DNA of 64,000 nt, from the NCBI RefSeq assembly GCF_013368755.1, contig NC_049565.1:1550001-1614000 (forward strand), in the 5' to 3' direction. The stretch is from Talaromyces rugulosus. Taxonomy: Eukaryota; Ascomycota; Eurotiomycetes; Eurotiales; Trichocomaceae. The notes under the pieces were generated by a model. It searched no databases and was not told where the DNA came from. It saw only the letters and a list, made by a program, of their open reading frames with translations. How positions within the stretch are numbered: the stretch's first letter is position 1; each line of letters starts with the position of its first letter. This document shows positions 46,062 through 57,231 of this stretch, in pieces. The position numbers and the translations under genes were made by a program.

Positions 46062-47224
46062 ATGGTGCACTCCCTATCGCTGACGATATTCACAATCATT
46101 GGAGTTTTTGTCCAATGGCTGGTGAAACACGTCTATCTATCGCATCGAGGAGCAGCATCAAGCAAACCCGATGAACTGGATGTCACACTTACGGCACCAT
46201 ATCCTTGCAATGCCATCAAAGGCAGTCGTAAATTCCGTATCACCATGGGATTGCGGAAACTGGACGAACGAAACTGGCTCACCGTGGACAAAAATTATAT
46301 TAAGGAACACGACATTCGAAACTCTCTCCTGAAAAACGAGAGAAGAAAGGTTTTCCAATGTCTGCCGGAGTCACGAGAGGCTTGTGCTGAGATACTAGAA
46401 ATCGTATCTGACTTTCTCTGCGAAAGATACCCTAGTATGTTTCAGATGAAGAAAGATGGAGGCAAGACCGAAATTCAGAATATCAAAACCGGCGAGACCT
46501 TTGTTTCTGGTGGATCGGATTCCACAATGGAACCGCTAGAGATCGCAGTGCGGTTGGCGATGGAAGATCTAAATGTCCTAATGATGAACTCCGAAGGAGA
46601 ATACTATCTGTATGAGCCCATGGTTGTTAGTGTAGTTGTTGATTGAGTTTCGGCTAATAGAAGGTACAGGGCTGCGAGTGCAACGCTATTTCCCGTCGGA
46701 TGGGCCGTCCAACAACGCATCGGATGGACCATTTCCCAAGTGCATGGGCCGGTGCCGCAGTGGAAGGAGAAGATCGGACATTCGGTCAACAAGTATGTAT
46801 CCGTCGAGTTGCATCCACAGGCCAAACAACTCACTGCCATAGATTCTTCTGTAGACTCACACCTGAGTCGCCGATGGAAAGATCCAACTATTTCATGGAG
46901 ACAAAAGAATCCAACGAAGGGTTGGGCAACACTCTGTTCCGGCCTGAAGGGCTGACGGAGCAGGAACCAGGGTCTCTCATGGACAACGTTCTCCTCCGCC
47001 GTGAGCGACAGACTTTTCGCCGTCTGCCTCGCTCAGGAGCTCTAGTATTCAGCGTCAAGACGACTCTGAACACGCTTGATGAGCTGCCGCCGGATCAGCT
47101 CCGGGCACTCGCCACCGAAATCGAAAGCTGGCCTGAAGACATGGCCAAGTACAAGGGACGAAATGTCTGGGGGCAAGCGGTGCTGGGCTACTGTGACCAA
47201 ATGGGCATTTCGACGTCCGACTAA
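46062..47224 (+). CDS. Heme-dependent oxidative N-demethylase-like protein (DUF3445)
   Basis: Three exons (46062-46609, 46670-46792, 46855-47224), introns 60 and 62 bp, give 346 aa. An N-terminal hydrophobic segment (SLTIFTIIGVFVQWLV) is probably a membrane anchor. The DUF3445 core follows: ITMGLRKLDERNWLTVDKNY, AVRLAMEDLNVLM, then across intron 1 YYLAASATLFPVGWAVQQRIGW, HGPVPQWKEKIGHSVNK, and late RRERQTFRRLPRSGALVFSVKT with WPEDMAKYKGRNVW. The upstream donor CT^GTATGA was chosen because it alone restores the conserved LAASATLFP block. Members relate to the heme subunit of dimethylamine monooxygenase; the fungal substrate is unknown. A TGC repeat lies just after the stop. Confidence 0.88.
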
Positions 47225-47257
47225 TATGACAAAGCTTGGTATTTCTTCGACTCCCGT

Positions 47258-47278
47258 TGCTGCTGCTGCTGCTGCTGT
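47258..47278 (+). repeat. (TGC)7 microsatellite in 3' flank
   Basis: Seven TGC units about 35 bp after the DUF3445 stop codon, probably in its 3' UTR. Confidence 0.9.
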
Positions 47279-47773
47279 TGTTGTTTTTCTGTTCTTGCTT
47301 GCTTGCTGTTGTTTGCTGGTCTTCGCTATAACGCCGATATGACACAAAAGTTTGGGAGGCTGTCTGAACAAAATTTCCTACCAAAGACGCATTGTTCTGC
47401 GATTTTCATGTTCTGTTTCAAATTGTTATTAAATTGTTGTAACTATAACCCTTTGTGTTTGTGATTCTTCAGAAATTGGGAAACTTGGCGTGGGGAAGGC
47501 AGGAGGCCGGCAGCGCTCCCGTTTGGCAGGCACGACCGGGAGCTAGGCCCCAAACAGCTTAGCCCCGCGCGCGATCGACGTCATGCCAGCGCTTATCTGC
47601 TTCGACCTTTCATCCGTGGCCAGTCGTTTGCTAGCTGCCGTTGTACCTGATACTTGCACCTCAAATTGATGACTCTGCAGAATGTCTCACCTCGACCATC
47701 GTTCGTTTTTGTCTTGCTTGGTTCTTTGCCTTTCTTTGTTCTTGCCTTCAGTATTTGCCGGTTCTGGCTTACA

Positions 47774-47821
47774 ATGAATTTTTTAAAAAAATCTAAATCC
47801 ATCGTTTCAGACTTTCAGTGA
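47774..47821 (+). other. Upstream ORF in leader of thaumatin-like gene
   Basis: ATG to TGA, 15 codons, ending 32 bp before the main start. It could dampen translation if the transcript begins upstream of 47774. The transcript start is unknown. Confidence 0.35.
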
Positions 47822-47853
47822 CCGATAAAATACTCAACTTAGTCCTGGTGACT

Positions 47854-49022
47854 ATGACCATGCTATCATCGGCCAGCACCATGTCCTGGGTGTCATCGTT
47901 TCTTCTAATCCTACAGAGCGCAGATGCGATTCACCACATGAAACTGAAACCGATGATGCTCGCCACTGCCGATTCTTCCCATAGACCGATAAGGATAACC
48001 AACCTATGTCCCAGCGATATCTATCCCGCGATCCAAACCCAGGCAGGAACAGGGCCATCGACTGGTGGGTATCACGCACTTCCTGGAAACACAACCAGCT
48101 TTGATGTCAGCCCCGACTGGCAGGGCCGCATCTGGGGGCGAACAAACTGCAGTTTCAACTCGAATGGGGCGTCGTTGAACGCGTCCGCTCCGGCTTGTCT
48201 GACGGGTGACTGTGGTGGGCTGCTCGATTGCAAAGGAACAGTGAGTCTTTTAGTTGCAGGGAGATTTGAAAAATGACTTGCTAACATTTTTCTTTCCTTC
48301 GCAAAGGGACAACCGGCGTCGCTCGCTGAATTCACCCTGGCGACCAGCATGAGCTTATCGTTCTATGATATTTCCCTGGTAGACGGCTACAACCTCCCGA
48401 TTGGAATCGTCTCGTTACATAATGAATCGACCAATGCCGACCTTAGAAACATTCCGTCGAACACCACGAACCCGGTTTGCATAGGAAGCGCGGATTTCTT
48501 GACATCTGTTAGTCAAATGAACGCTACCACGGTCCCCATAAATACCACTATTGGGAGTATTACATATGTCACCCCGCTAGAGGAAGCACTCGAGGCCCAT
48601 TCGGTGTCTCGGTGGTGCCCCTGGCCTTTACAGATGCAGAAACCGTGGAAGCCAGGTGATGGAGTCTTTCCTTATCCAGATGATGGAATCAAACGACCTA
48701 GCTTTGACCCGTGTTTGTCAATGTGCTCAAAGTACGGTCGTGCTAGCGACTGTTGTAGCGGCAGTCACAGTACCCCAGAGACGTGTAGTCCGAACATGTA
48801 CAGCAAGGCGGCTAAGAAAGTGTGTCCTGATGCGTACAGCTATGGTATGTCGTTCCAGACTTTTTATTAATAGTTAGAAGAAACTGACCACAACCAGCAT
48901 ATGACGACACCACATCAACTTTTACGATCAAGCAAGGGGCCGGGTTTGAGATTGTGTTTTGCCCATCCGGTCGCTCGACGGATATCAAAAAGAACATGGG
49001 TAATTCATCGACTACCTCGTGA
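47854..49022 (+). CDS. Thaumatin-like secreted protein
   Basis: Three exons (47854-48240, 48307-48844, 48898-49022) encode 349 aa. The start is the first of several close ATGs; MSWVSSFLLILQSADA is the likely signal peptide. Thaumatin-fold signatures are ITNLCPSDIYPAIQTQAG, GRIWGRTNCSFN, CLTGDCGGLLDCKGTGQPASLAEFT (across intron 1), FYDISLVDGYNLPIGI, DPCLSMCSKYG, CCSGSHSTPETCSP, and SYAYDDTTSTFTIKQGAGFEIVFCPSG (across intron 2). The gene family covers beta-glucan-binding or antifungal-type proteins. The sequence is Cys-rich with many N-glycosylation sites and probably acts in the wall or medium. It is convergent with the F-box gene, 216 bp away. Confidence 0.93.
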
Positions 49023-49159
49023 TTGAATCTTCTTTTCGCAAGTGTACAGGATATTATTTTCATATAGATATACCAGTCAATACGGACATTGTTGTGTAAA
49101 AACTGTGCGATTCCAAGTGTTGTAACAGAAATCTTGATGAAAACCAAAAGATATCAATT

Positions 49160-49187
49160 GATATATAGATATATAGATATATATATA
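49160..49187 (+). repeat. GATATATA tandem repeat
   Basis: Near-perfect ATATAGAT/GATATATA units in the spacer between the thaumatin-like and F-box genes. Confidence 0.75.
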
Positions 49188-49238
49188 AAAAGCCCCAGTC
49201 TAAACTCCTAACAAGATATCAACTTGTCATATGCACAT

Positions 49239-50612
49239 TCATACATTAACAGAGGGGCGCCACCTTCCTCTCACGCCTAGCCATAGTTCCTGCGAGAGAT
49301 CGGGCGCCGACGAGACCAGCATTGGCGTCAAGCGTCCAAACGTCGTCATCTCAATGGGCACTTGTAACTCCGAAATCTTCTGCCGAATCCAGCGCGCCTT
49401 CTCCAATACACGTGGACTAATCTTATGGGTTGGTAATGTGATAAGCTGCATGCCTTCGATGCCCTGGAATACCAGTGCGTCGCGATACAGCTTCTGTCGC
49501 CAGTTCTCGGTCGACAAATTTGGTATATCGGTCTTTCCTTCGTCGCCTACCCAACTGAAGTGGTCGGCCCAGTAGTGGGCTCGCGGTCCAATGTCTTCTG
49601 GGGCAGGTCGAGACGGTGAGGAACGGTCTTCATAACTCATGATACTAATGATGCTCAACCTTCTGGTTGGCGGCGGCGGCGAGAAATCGTCTTTATCAAC
49701 CTTGGCCATTCCCTCACGCCACATGCGTCGCCAGCGGCGGCAGGTGAGGACATGTCGGAGAGCGGTCTGGTCAGCGGGTAAGTTGGATGTGTGGTCACCC
49801 TCGACCTCGCGTACTTGGTAAGGGCCAATTCGGTCAACTTCAAAGGGACCCCATGCGGAGCAGTTCCAATCAGGGATACAATATTTCACAAAATCGAGCC
49901 TGTCTTGGATGGTAAAGACAGGGTATTCTTTCGGCAACCGGGGGTCGGAAGAGGTGGAAAAGAAAGACACCGACGACGATGCCGAGGGGGGCGGAGAGAG
50001 CGAAGCAGGCGAAGCTGGAACAGACGTATCCGCGAAACGAAGCGGTCTGTCCAGGAAATGATCAAAGGATGTCCCGAATAACTCGCCGTAGATCAGAATC
50101 TGCATCGTCGCTCGGCTAGGTTCGGTATATAGGGTGTTGGGCTCGGACACGCCACCCTCCCAGAAATCAGGCGTGGCATTGTACTGGGGGCCGGCCATGC
50201 GGTCGATGGCATCGGTAAGAGGGTTCAGCACGCTGAAACGCAGGGAGTGCAGATGCCGAATCTCATCCAGGGTGAGGCCGCGGGGGGCATGTTCGAGGCA
50301 GAAGGCAAAGAGAGCGTCGATGCCGCCACGGAATGCCTTGCGCAGAGGCGGAATCCGTGCGGCGGGGTCAGCTAGAGCCCATTCCGAGGTCTGTCGAGCG
50401 AGAGCAGCGACGAGAAAATAGGGATGCGGCGAGCAAAAAGTCGGCGCCGACGCAGCGAGCAGGTCGAGGATAGTATGCGGGGCGGTATTCTCGCTGAGGA
50501 TGTCGTAGGTCAGGCGGCACGTGGACCGCAGAGCAAGGAAGTCCTCGATGTTGCGCAACTGCCGGGTGACGATGAGGATCAGCTCGGTCGGGAGATTCGT
50601 CAGGGTGCCCAT
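49239..50612 (-). CDS. F-box protein
   Basis: Intron-free gene, 457 aa. The N-terminal 40 residues are a clear F-box (LTNLPTELILIVTRQLRNIEDFLALRSTCRLTYDIL), which in the family binds Skp1 in SCF ubiquitin ligases. There is no recognisable LRR, WD40 or ankyrin domain behind it. The middle has a Ser/Pro-rich disordered insert (about 205-235). The C-terminal half is globular and Trp-rich (DWNCSAWGPFE, WADHFSWVGDEGK). The substrate is unknown. The ATG at 50612 immediately precedes the F-box, as usual for this fungal group. The expected place of action is nucleus or cytosol. Confidence 0.88.
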   Translation of the reverse strand: MGTLTNLPTELILIVTRQLRNIEDFLALRSTCRLTYDILSENTAPHTILDLLAASAPTFCSPHPYFLVAALARQTSEWALADPAARIPPLRKAFRGGIDALFAFCLEHAPRGLTLDEIRHLHSLRFSVLNPLTDAIDRMAGPQYNATPDFWEGGVSEPNTLYTEPSRATMQILIYGELFGTSFDHFLDRPLRFADTSVPASPASLSPPPSASSSVSFFSTSSDPRLPKEYPVFTIQDRLDFVKYCIPDWNCSAWGPFEVDRIGPYQVREVEGDHTSNLPADQTALRHVLTCRRWRRMWREGMAKVDKDDFSPPPPTRRLSIISIMSYEDRSSPSRPAPEDIGPRAHYWADHFSWVGDEGKTDIPNLSTENWRQKLYRDALVFQGIEGMQLITLPTHKISPRVLEKARWIRQKISELQVPIEMTTFGRLTPMLVSSAPDLSQELWLGVRGRWRPSVNV

Positions 50613-50953
50613 GCTCGTTGTGAGACGAGATTCCCAGAGGAAGAAGCAGCGAGCAGCATTTTTTTCAATGTTTTTGCGGGCGCTGGTGAGAAAGAGAGTT
50701 TAGTTGTTGGCGTGGAGTAGTGAAATTGTGTCAACGCGCCCTCAAATCAGGGAATATCCGGCCAATCAGCGGGGGGTCTGCCCGGGACTAGATGCCGCCT
50801 GCATTTGCCGATGTTTATTTTTATATAAGGGGTATATATATATTTTTATACATATATTTATTTGTATTTATTTATACTTATACTTATTAATCACTCTATA
50901 GAACATTGAATATACAATACAAAACACTACTTATATAAGAAATAATAAACTAC
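50613..50953. other. Intergenic region with TA-rich patch
   Basis: F-box gene promoter side and thioesterase 3' end. A TA/TTTA-rich low-complexity stretch covers about 50816-50895. Confidence 0.65.
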
Positions 50954-52258
50954 TCACAGCTTGGATTCCCTCGTCTCTTCATCCTGCTGTAAACGGACGA
51001 CGCCCTGTATAACTAGTTAGACCAGAGTCAAAAGGAAAAGAAAAAAAAAGAACTAACCTCCTGTACACACGTCGCAACGTGCACCCCATCTCGCGACCAT
51101 ATCTTCTGCATCACAAGTCCCCGACCTTCGCCAGCCCACGGGCTCTCCATCTGGCACAGCAACCAATCATCCGACCGGAAACCTAGCGGATCATGAAAGT
51201 ATATCGTGTGGTCCAAGCTCACCATCATGCCAATCTGCCGGTCGTCGCGCCGCTTGATGATTGAGGACAGTTTATTTGCAGTCAGTGTGCCGTCCCTTGT
51301 GCTTGCTCGGATCTCGCTGGCTTCCTCCTCGGCGAATTCCTTGAAATACCGCGAAATGCCTTCACTATCAAGATCGGACGGGTTCTTGAGCGCCTTGAGA
51401 GCCCGATGCAACGCTGTTGGCGAGGAGAACCGTGGAATGTTGTGCACTCGCGACACGGTACCAATAAAGTAATTATCGGTCATGTAGGCGAGCGCAGCAA
51501 GGTGAGCTTGACGCCCGCCGAGCTCTGAGATATGGCCGCGGAAACGGACCCAGTGGCCCACGCGCTTCTCATCAAGAGGAATATCCTTGGCTATACCCCC
51601 AAAAAAGCCGTATCTGTTAGCCCAAGATTTACTCAAACAGGGCCGAAAAGAAAATATGTCATACAGATAGTGTCCCTTCCTGGATTCTGCACCTCAAATG
51701 GGCTTTTCGGGTCGCGCGATGTAGGCAAGTCCTTGGGCGGCGAGACATCAGGCATCCTAGTACTGTGCTCAACACGCTTCTTACCGCCGCTGTTTATTCT
51801 ATTGAAGCTGAGCGTCGTTGTGAAAATGGGCCGCCCACGTTGTCGCGCCTGCACGGTTCTGGTAGCAAAGCTCTTTCCGGTGCGCACTCGCTCGACATGA
51901 TATGCGATGGGCAGCTCAGAGTCTCCGGCAAGCACGAAATAACAATGCATACTATGGACGAAGAATTGTTCGGGGACGGTGCGTTGGGCGGCGCTGAGGC
52001 ACTGCGCGATCACGGAGCCTCCGTAGACGCCCCGCGCGCCGGGGGGATGCCAGAGCGGACGAGTGTTGGTGAAAACATCCTATTCACGCCATCTGAGTTC
52101 AGTGTTAAAGGAACTACTGATGAGGAGAGAGAAAGGGAGGAGCTTGCGCGTACCGGTCCAATGTCGAGAATCGGAGTTAACTCCAGGACGTTTTCGATGG
52201 GCGCCTTCTTGTCGTCCAGCGGCGGGGGATCGAACATGGTAACGCCTTTCGATGCCAT
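50954..52258 (-). CDS. Peroxisomal acyl-CoA thioesterase (TesB/ACOT8-type)
   Basis: Four exons (52258-52154, 52079-51665, 51590-51058, 51004-50954) encode 367 aa. It is a double hot-dog thioesterase: LTPILDIGPDVFTNTRPLWHPPGARGVYGG then IAQCLSAAQ, VHSMHCYFVLAG, ERVRTGKSFATRTVQARQ, and in the second half ISRYFKEFAEEEAS..MVSLDHTIYFHD. The last exon codes for only 16 residues and ends SKL, a perfect PTS1 signal, so the enzyme should act in peroxisomes, cleaving fatty acyl-CoAs. Intron 2 was placed at ATCT^GTATGA with acceptor GTATAG because that join gives ISKDIPLDEKRVGHWVRFRG; a nearer acceptor breaks the frame. Very confident on family. Confidence 0.92.
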
Positions 52259-52741
52259 TATCGCGAGGCCTGATTTATGACGCTGCAATTAGAAGGATAT
52301 ACAAAATGAATGAATAAATATAAAAAAGAAGAGAAGAATGAAGCAAGCTGGAAAAGCGCCCGGGGTTTGAGAAGAACCAACGAGGCAAGATGAATCCCGG
52401 CGTGTCCGGCTCAGAGAATGAGCCGAGGTTCTTTTGCTGGCCGGTCTTGGCATTCCGAACCCTAATTTTGACGTTTACTAAACAACAAAGTCATTGCATT
52501 ATTTCATGTGATGAATTATTGCTTTTTCAAAGTGAGGGCATTTGAGTGGTGATTCATTAACATTACTAACAACAGTCATTATCTAATTAGTAGCCATGCA
52601 AGGATGATATCGTAAATCAATAAACTCGTAAATAAACAAAGTCCGACGCCGTGGGTATGTAAGCAAACTGCTATGCATGTGGGTATTAAAATGCAGTCAT
52701 GTTCCTTTTCCTCCTCTTTCATGCTATCCCGTCCAGTGTTC
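52259..52741. other. Intergenic region
   Basis: Thioesterase promoter and MFS gene 3' end. AT-rich. No distinct element recognised. Confidence 0.6.
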
Positions 52742-54714
52742 TTACTGGAGGTGCTTTTCTGTGACCTCCTCACTATCCCTAACAGACGGGCCTTTCTCAA
52801 CGTCTGCGTTTGGATCAGCGGCAGAAGCATGAGCAGCATCTTCCTCCGCCCAGGCCCGTCTTTCCTCTTCCTTCAGCATCTTCAGATGTTGACACATTTT
52901 ACTGTTCTGTCGAATCGTCTTTCCGTAGTATATGAACGCAAAGGGGATGACAGACACCCCCAAGCTGATAAATGCAATAATGCTGCATCCCCAGTTGATT
53001 CCCACATGGTTGAACATAGGTTTCGCGGCCAGGGGCAGAACAGCGCCGAAAATGCTCCGGCAGCAGCTCGACGCGGATTGTGCACTGGCTGCAAAAGTCT
53101 CGTATGCGTCGGAGAGATAGTTCAGCATGGCCATGAAGATCAATTCATAAGCAAGACCGAACATGACGCCCGACGTCATCGGCACAGCCCAGTGGATATT
53201 GGGCGATGCTGTCCAGCCAAGCCAGAACAGCGAGACCACATAGAGCGGTCCGCCGATGCAGGCGAGTGGCAAGCGGCGGTAGTCTTCGTTATGTGCCCAA
53301 GCCGCACCGCGAGCCTTTGCTCGCTCGAGGTAGCCGTCGTACCATATGAATATTCCGCAGGCAATGAAGCATCCAAGAGAAACTAGCGACGCGTTAGTAC
53401 TCATTACTCACAATGACTTTGACTTGATGTTTCTCGCTTCGTTAACTCACTTGGCAGGTACGTCAGGCCGGCAATACCGGGGCTCATGCCGTAGATCCCT
53501 AGAAACACTGGGTTAGATGAATTGGGAATGTGGAGAGTCGAGTGGATTTACCTTCGAATATCAATGGGTACGCTTGAAAATACAGATAGAAAATTGCATA
53601 TGCCAAGGCAAGGTAGAAGCAGGTCAATGACACCATGTACTCGTTCAGGATCATGCGCAGTGGCCTGGTCAAAGTGACCGTCAAAGTGGCCCGTAGATCA
53701 TGGGGCATGAGATCCAAGGGCGCGACGATGCCTTTGTTACCAGTTTCTTTGCGCAATTTGCGTGCACGACGCTGCAACAAAACGGGACCGTACGTCTCTG
53801 GGAAAAACAAAACACATGGGAACGAGGCTCCGGCAATAATGAGGCCCAACCAAAAGGCCCAACGCCAATTGACCGTGGAGATGAAGCCGGACATGAATGG
53901 CGAGATGATAGGGCCCACGGCTGTACACTGCTCAAGTCAGTTAATGTTGCAGAGAGCAAGATGGTGAGGGCGAAACATACAGACATGAACCATGCCATCG
54001 TTCTTCCGCGTTGGATTGGGTCGTCATTGATGTCAGCGTAGACACCACTTATAATAGAAATGGGAGCGGCAGCCGCCATGCCATTGAGGAGTCTAAGCAC
54101 TAGCAAGGCGGGAAAGGAGGGAGCCAACGCGCAGCCCAAGGAAAAGAAACAGAACAGTATATATCCAATGACCAGTGGCCATCGACGACCATACTGCTCT
54201 GATAGCGGACCGTATAGAAGTGGGCCTAGGACATATCCGACTAGGAAGAGCGAAATTGGAAGAACGAGCTTCTCCTCGTCAACAATATCAAAGTATTTGG
54301 CAATGTACTGGATAGCACCGCTAGGAAGAGAAGACCCGATGGTGCTATTCATTACTTGCATCATACCGGAGCAAAGAACGAACATTTTCTTGCCCTGTGT
54401 CACTTTCTTAGCACGGTGGGTCTTAAATATCATTAAGAGGCGGTGTCACCAACCTTTCCCCAGTTGACCGGGTCCTCGGGGTCACCTGGGCCGAACGAGA
54501 CGAGAGTTTTGGACGCTATTCGCCGAAACCGATACGAAGACGGATTCTGGTATCGTTCCTGTACTGCCTCGTGCATCATGTCGTCCTCCTGCTCGGCAAT
54601 GCCTTGCAGTGTGGCTTCCGAGTCATTGTGCGGGGGAACAGGCATTGTTTTCGTATCGACCTGTATCGCTTGAGTCGATGTTGAGGCGGCTTGGATCTCG
54701 TCGACTTCTGGCAT
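52742..54714 (-). CDS. MFS transporter, DHA1 (drug:H+ antiporter) type
   Basis: Five exons (54714-54454, 54394-53981, 53927-53552, 53498-53451, 53382-52742) encode 579 aa. A cytosolic N-tail of about 85 residues ends in FGPGDPEDPVNWGK, typical of fungal DHA1 exporters. Twelve membrane spans are expected. Motif A lies between TM2 and TM3 (GPLSEQYGRRWPL), the VLRLLNGMAAAAP segment is TM4, and TM5 contains AVGPIISPF. The fourth exon is only 48 nt. Relatives export polyamines, azoles or toxic metabolites at the plasma membrane; the substrate here is unknown. The start is the first ATG (MPEVDE). Downstream of the last span the tail is charged and probably regulatory. Confidence 0.92.
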
Positions 54715-57231
54715 GGTGGGCAGGTCCTGGCGTTCAAGGTGATTGTCTTTGGGTCTCGCCGACAAGCCTATCCCAGTGGGAGTAGTCGGCTATTTATTTA
54801 CATGTCTTTTTTTTCCACTTAGTACTTTCCCTCCCTTCGTGGACCAAGTTCAATTCTGCCCAAGGCTAGTCAGCCAAGAACCCACAGTGGGGAATGCTTT
54901 TGCCATGAAGCCAAAGGAATAAAACAGGAAAAGCGGAAGAGAAATCCTTGACGGGAATAAGTGGCGCAGAACCAGCCAGTCGGGATGGCATCCTCGCATC
55001 AATGGGTACAGAAGACAGACGCTAGCTGTCTCTACTAGGCAAAAATTTGCCATTACGAGGCAGTGAAAGCGTCAATTTTCTTGCAGTTTTCTCTCATAGA
55101 TGGAGCGGTCTAGCCTGGACTACAGGATCTGCGCCCTTTTGCAAGACTAGTCGATCGGGGAAAAGTGCGAATTATCCACAGCAGCCGGTTAAGACGGCCC
55201 GCTGCCAGGCAAATCAAACGCCCTATTGGTGTCAATCTCACTAGGAACAACGTCCTTGCGCCTGAGCGTATTAGCCTTCGTGATTTGGGTTGCAGGAAGT
55301 TGGAACTTTTACTTGTCACGTACCCTTTACCAACGATATGCGCGCCACAGGGATTGCTTACATGAAAATCCGATGATGTGATGTGACAATATATCCCTAG
55401 CCACAGCATTGAAGCTAGGTGGGCTTCTCCACTCATCAACTGTTGGAGTCTTTCATCATCATCATTATTATTGCAACGGATTCTCCTCGCTTGCCTCGTC
55501 TTCAAGCACGTGCGATTAGACGGGATGGCGTCTGCAAAGCAAGTATAACAACACTTCTACACACTGATACTTCCAAGTGATCTACGAGTAGGAGAGGCAG
55601 GACTTGCATTCCCATGCATCTCGAGATACAACTCATCCCACAGACGCCTTGCCGAGCGTGCGGAGGCAAAGGCCAGAACCATCCATCGACCCTGCTGGCA
55701 AAATGAGTCACTTGCTGACCTTGACAGGCACCTCGCATAGAAGTCCGAGTGGAGCTGGGAAAATTTTTTATTTTCCTAAGCCGAGAGCGGGGTCCGCAGG
55801 TGCTGCTTATTGGCCTAACCATGATCGGCCTTTTTCTGGGGCCGGCGCCACCGCGTTGGATTGGTCGATCTATGGCTGTCTATATGCCATTCGAGTGTCA
55901 ATTGATATTAATTGACGCCGCCAGAGACGTAGTCGGTGTGTTGTCTGTGCGTGCAGTATGCAATATCACGCATCTGTTAGCCAGCAGTGAAGAACATCTA
56001 TCTATTTAGTGTTTACATATATGGTAGCTAACAAACAATATATATCTAAAGGGCTCAAGATGTTACTTGAATCTCATTTAACAGTATGTATCAATGTCCG
56101 TATTCTGATGTCATCATTGATCAATTGATGTGTATATATATAGAATGTTTTGAGACAACTGATCGATAAATTCAATACCAGCGCTGATCACATACAAGGC
56201 CGATTTTGATATAGGGCGAAGATCACTTGTCACCTAGAAACCAAGACTCGCTGAGATCAACCAGACCGATTCAAAATAATCTATGCGATAGCAAGAACAG
56301 ATTCATAACAAGAGTGCACATTGTTGATAAGTTTCTCCAGATTTATCCTAATCGGGCAGAAATTTCCTAATTCGGTACATGTTACCCATTTCCGCTCCCC
56401 TCTCTCACTATACCATTGAAGGTATCGCCTACCAAGCAGTTTAAGATTTTCCTCCTACTTTATTTGCTTTATTTTAATGACTTATATTTCGATTTTGTGC
56501 AATACTATGGAATATTTAAGATCAAACTTTCAAGCATGCGACCGCCCGATTCTAGTTTGTTACAGATGGTTTAACATGTCAGCACGATATTGGACGACAC
56601 ATACAATTGAACTCATCTATACATTGGATTTTGGTCCAAAATTTGATGCTTTCCAATTTCTCCGAGCTGGCCTGATAGCAGTAGCATGTCAAGCCGCTCT
56701 AAATGAAGGGGAGAATAGCTATGCACGACCAGACAAAACGAAAGGAGAACCCAAATACCATGGTTTCGGCACATAGAAATTCCACAAATGCATCACTTTC
56801 GCACGAATGTCGACACCTACTCGTAAAAACCTCTGAACAAGGGACGTTTCGCTACACCTCGGATGCGCGGGTGATCTGCTTCTCCTAGTACAGACTTGGC
56901 GAGGCCAACGGGACTTTGCATCCGTCAATAATGGGTGGCCTATCGGACTCTCTCGGCGAGAGTAAATATTGAACTTTTTTTCACATAATTTCGGTCGTTC
57001 GCTCTTTCGCTTCTTCAGTTTGGACTCGGACCCAACGCGCCTGATTACCAAGTCGCTCGATAATGACAATGATGTTGATGCTGTGCTGGGATTAATCTGT
57101 AAATATTTAAGGTATCCAAGTTGCGCAAATTTCTTCATTACAATATTACACATTTCGGAAATATAGCCTAGTACTCGCCAGCAATCTGTCACAACATTCA
57201 GCATACCGGTTTTCACCATAACCTCATCACA
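54715..57231. other. Intergenic region (about 2.5 kb)
   Basis: No recognisable gene or RNA. There are open frames up to 131 codons on both strands without domain similarity. The right half is AT-rich. It serves as promoter for the MFS gene (left) and the FAD monooxygenase gene (right). Confidence 0.6.

Larger units (their letters stand above)
47225..47853. other. Intergenic region with TGC repeat and leader uORF
   Basis: It has a (TGC)7 microsatellite at 47258-47278, and a 15-codon upstream ORF at 47774-47821 before the thaumatin-like gene. No other gene. Confidence 0.6.

Noticed and set aside
56477..56776. 99-codon frame before the FAD monooxygenase
   Set aside because: No domain, no signal peptide and no in-frame extension by splicing.
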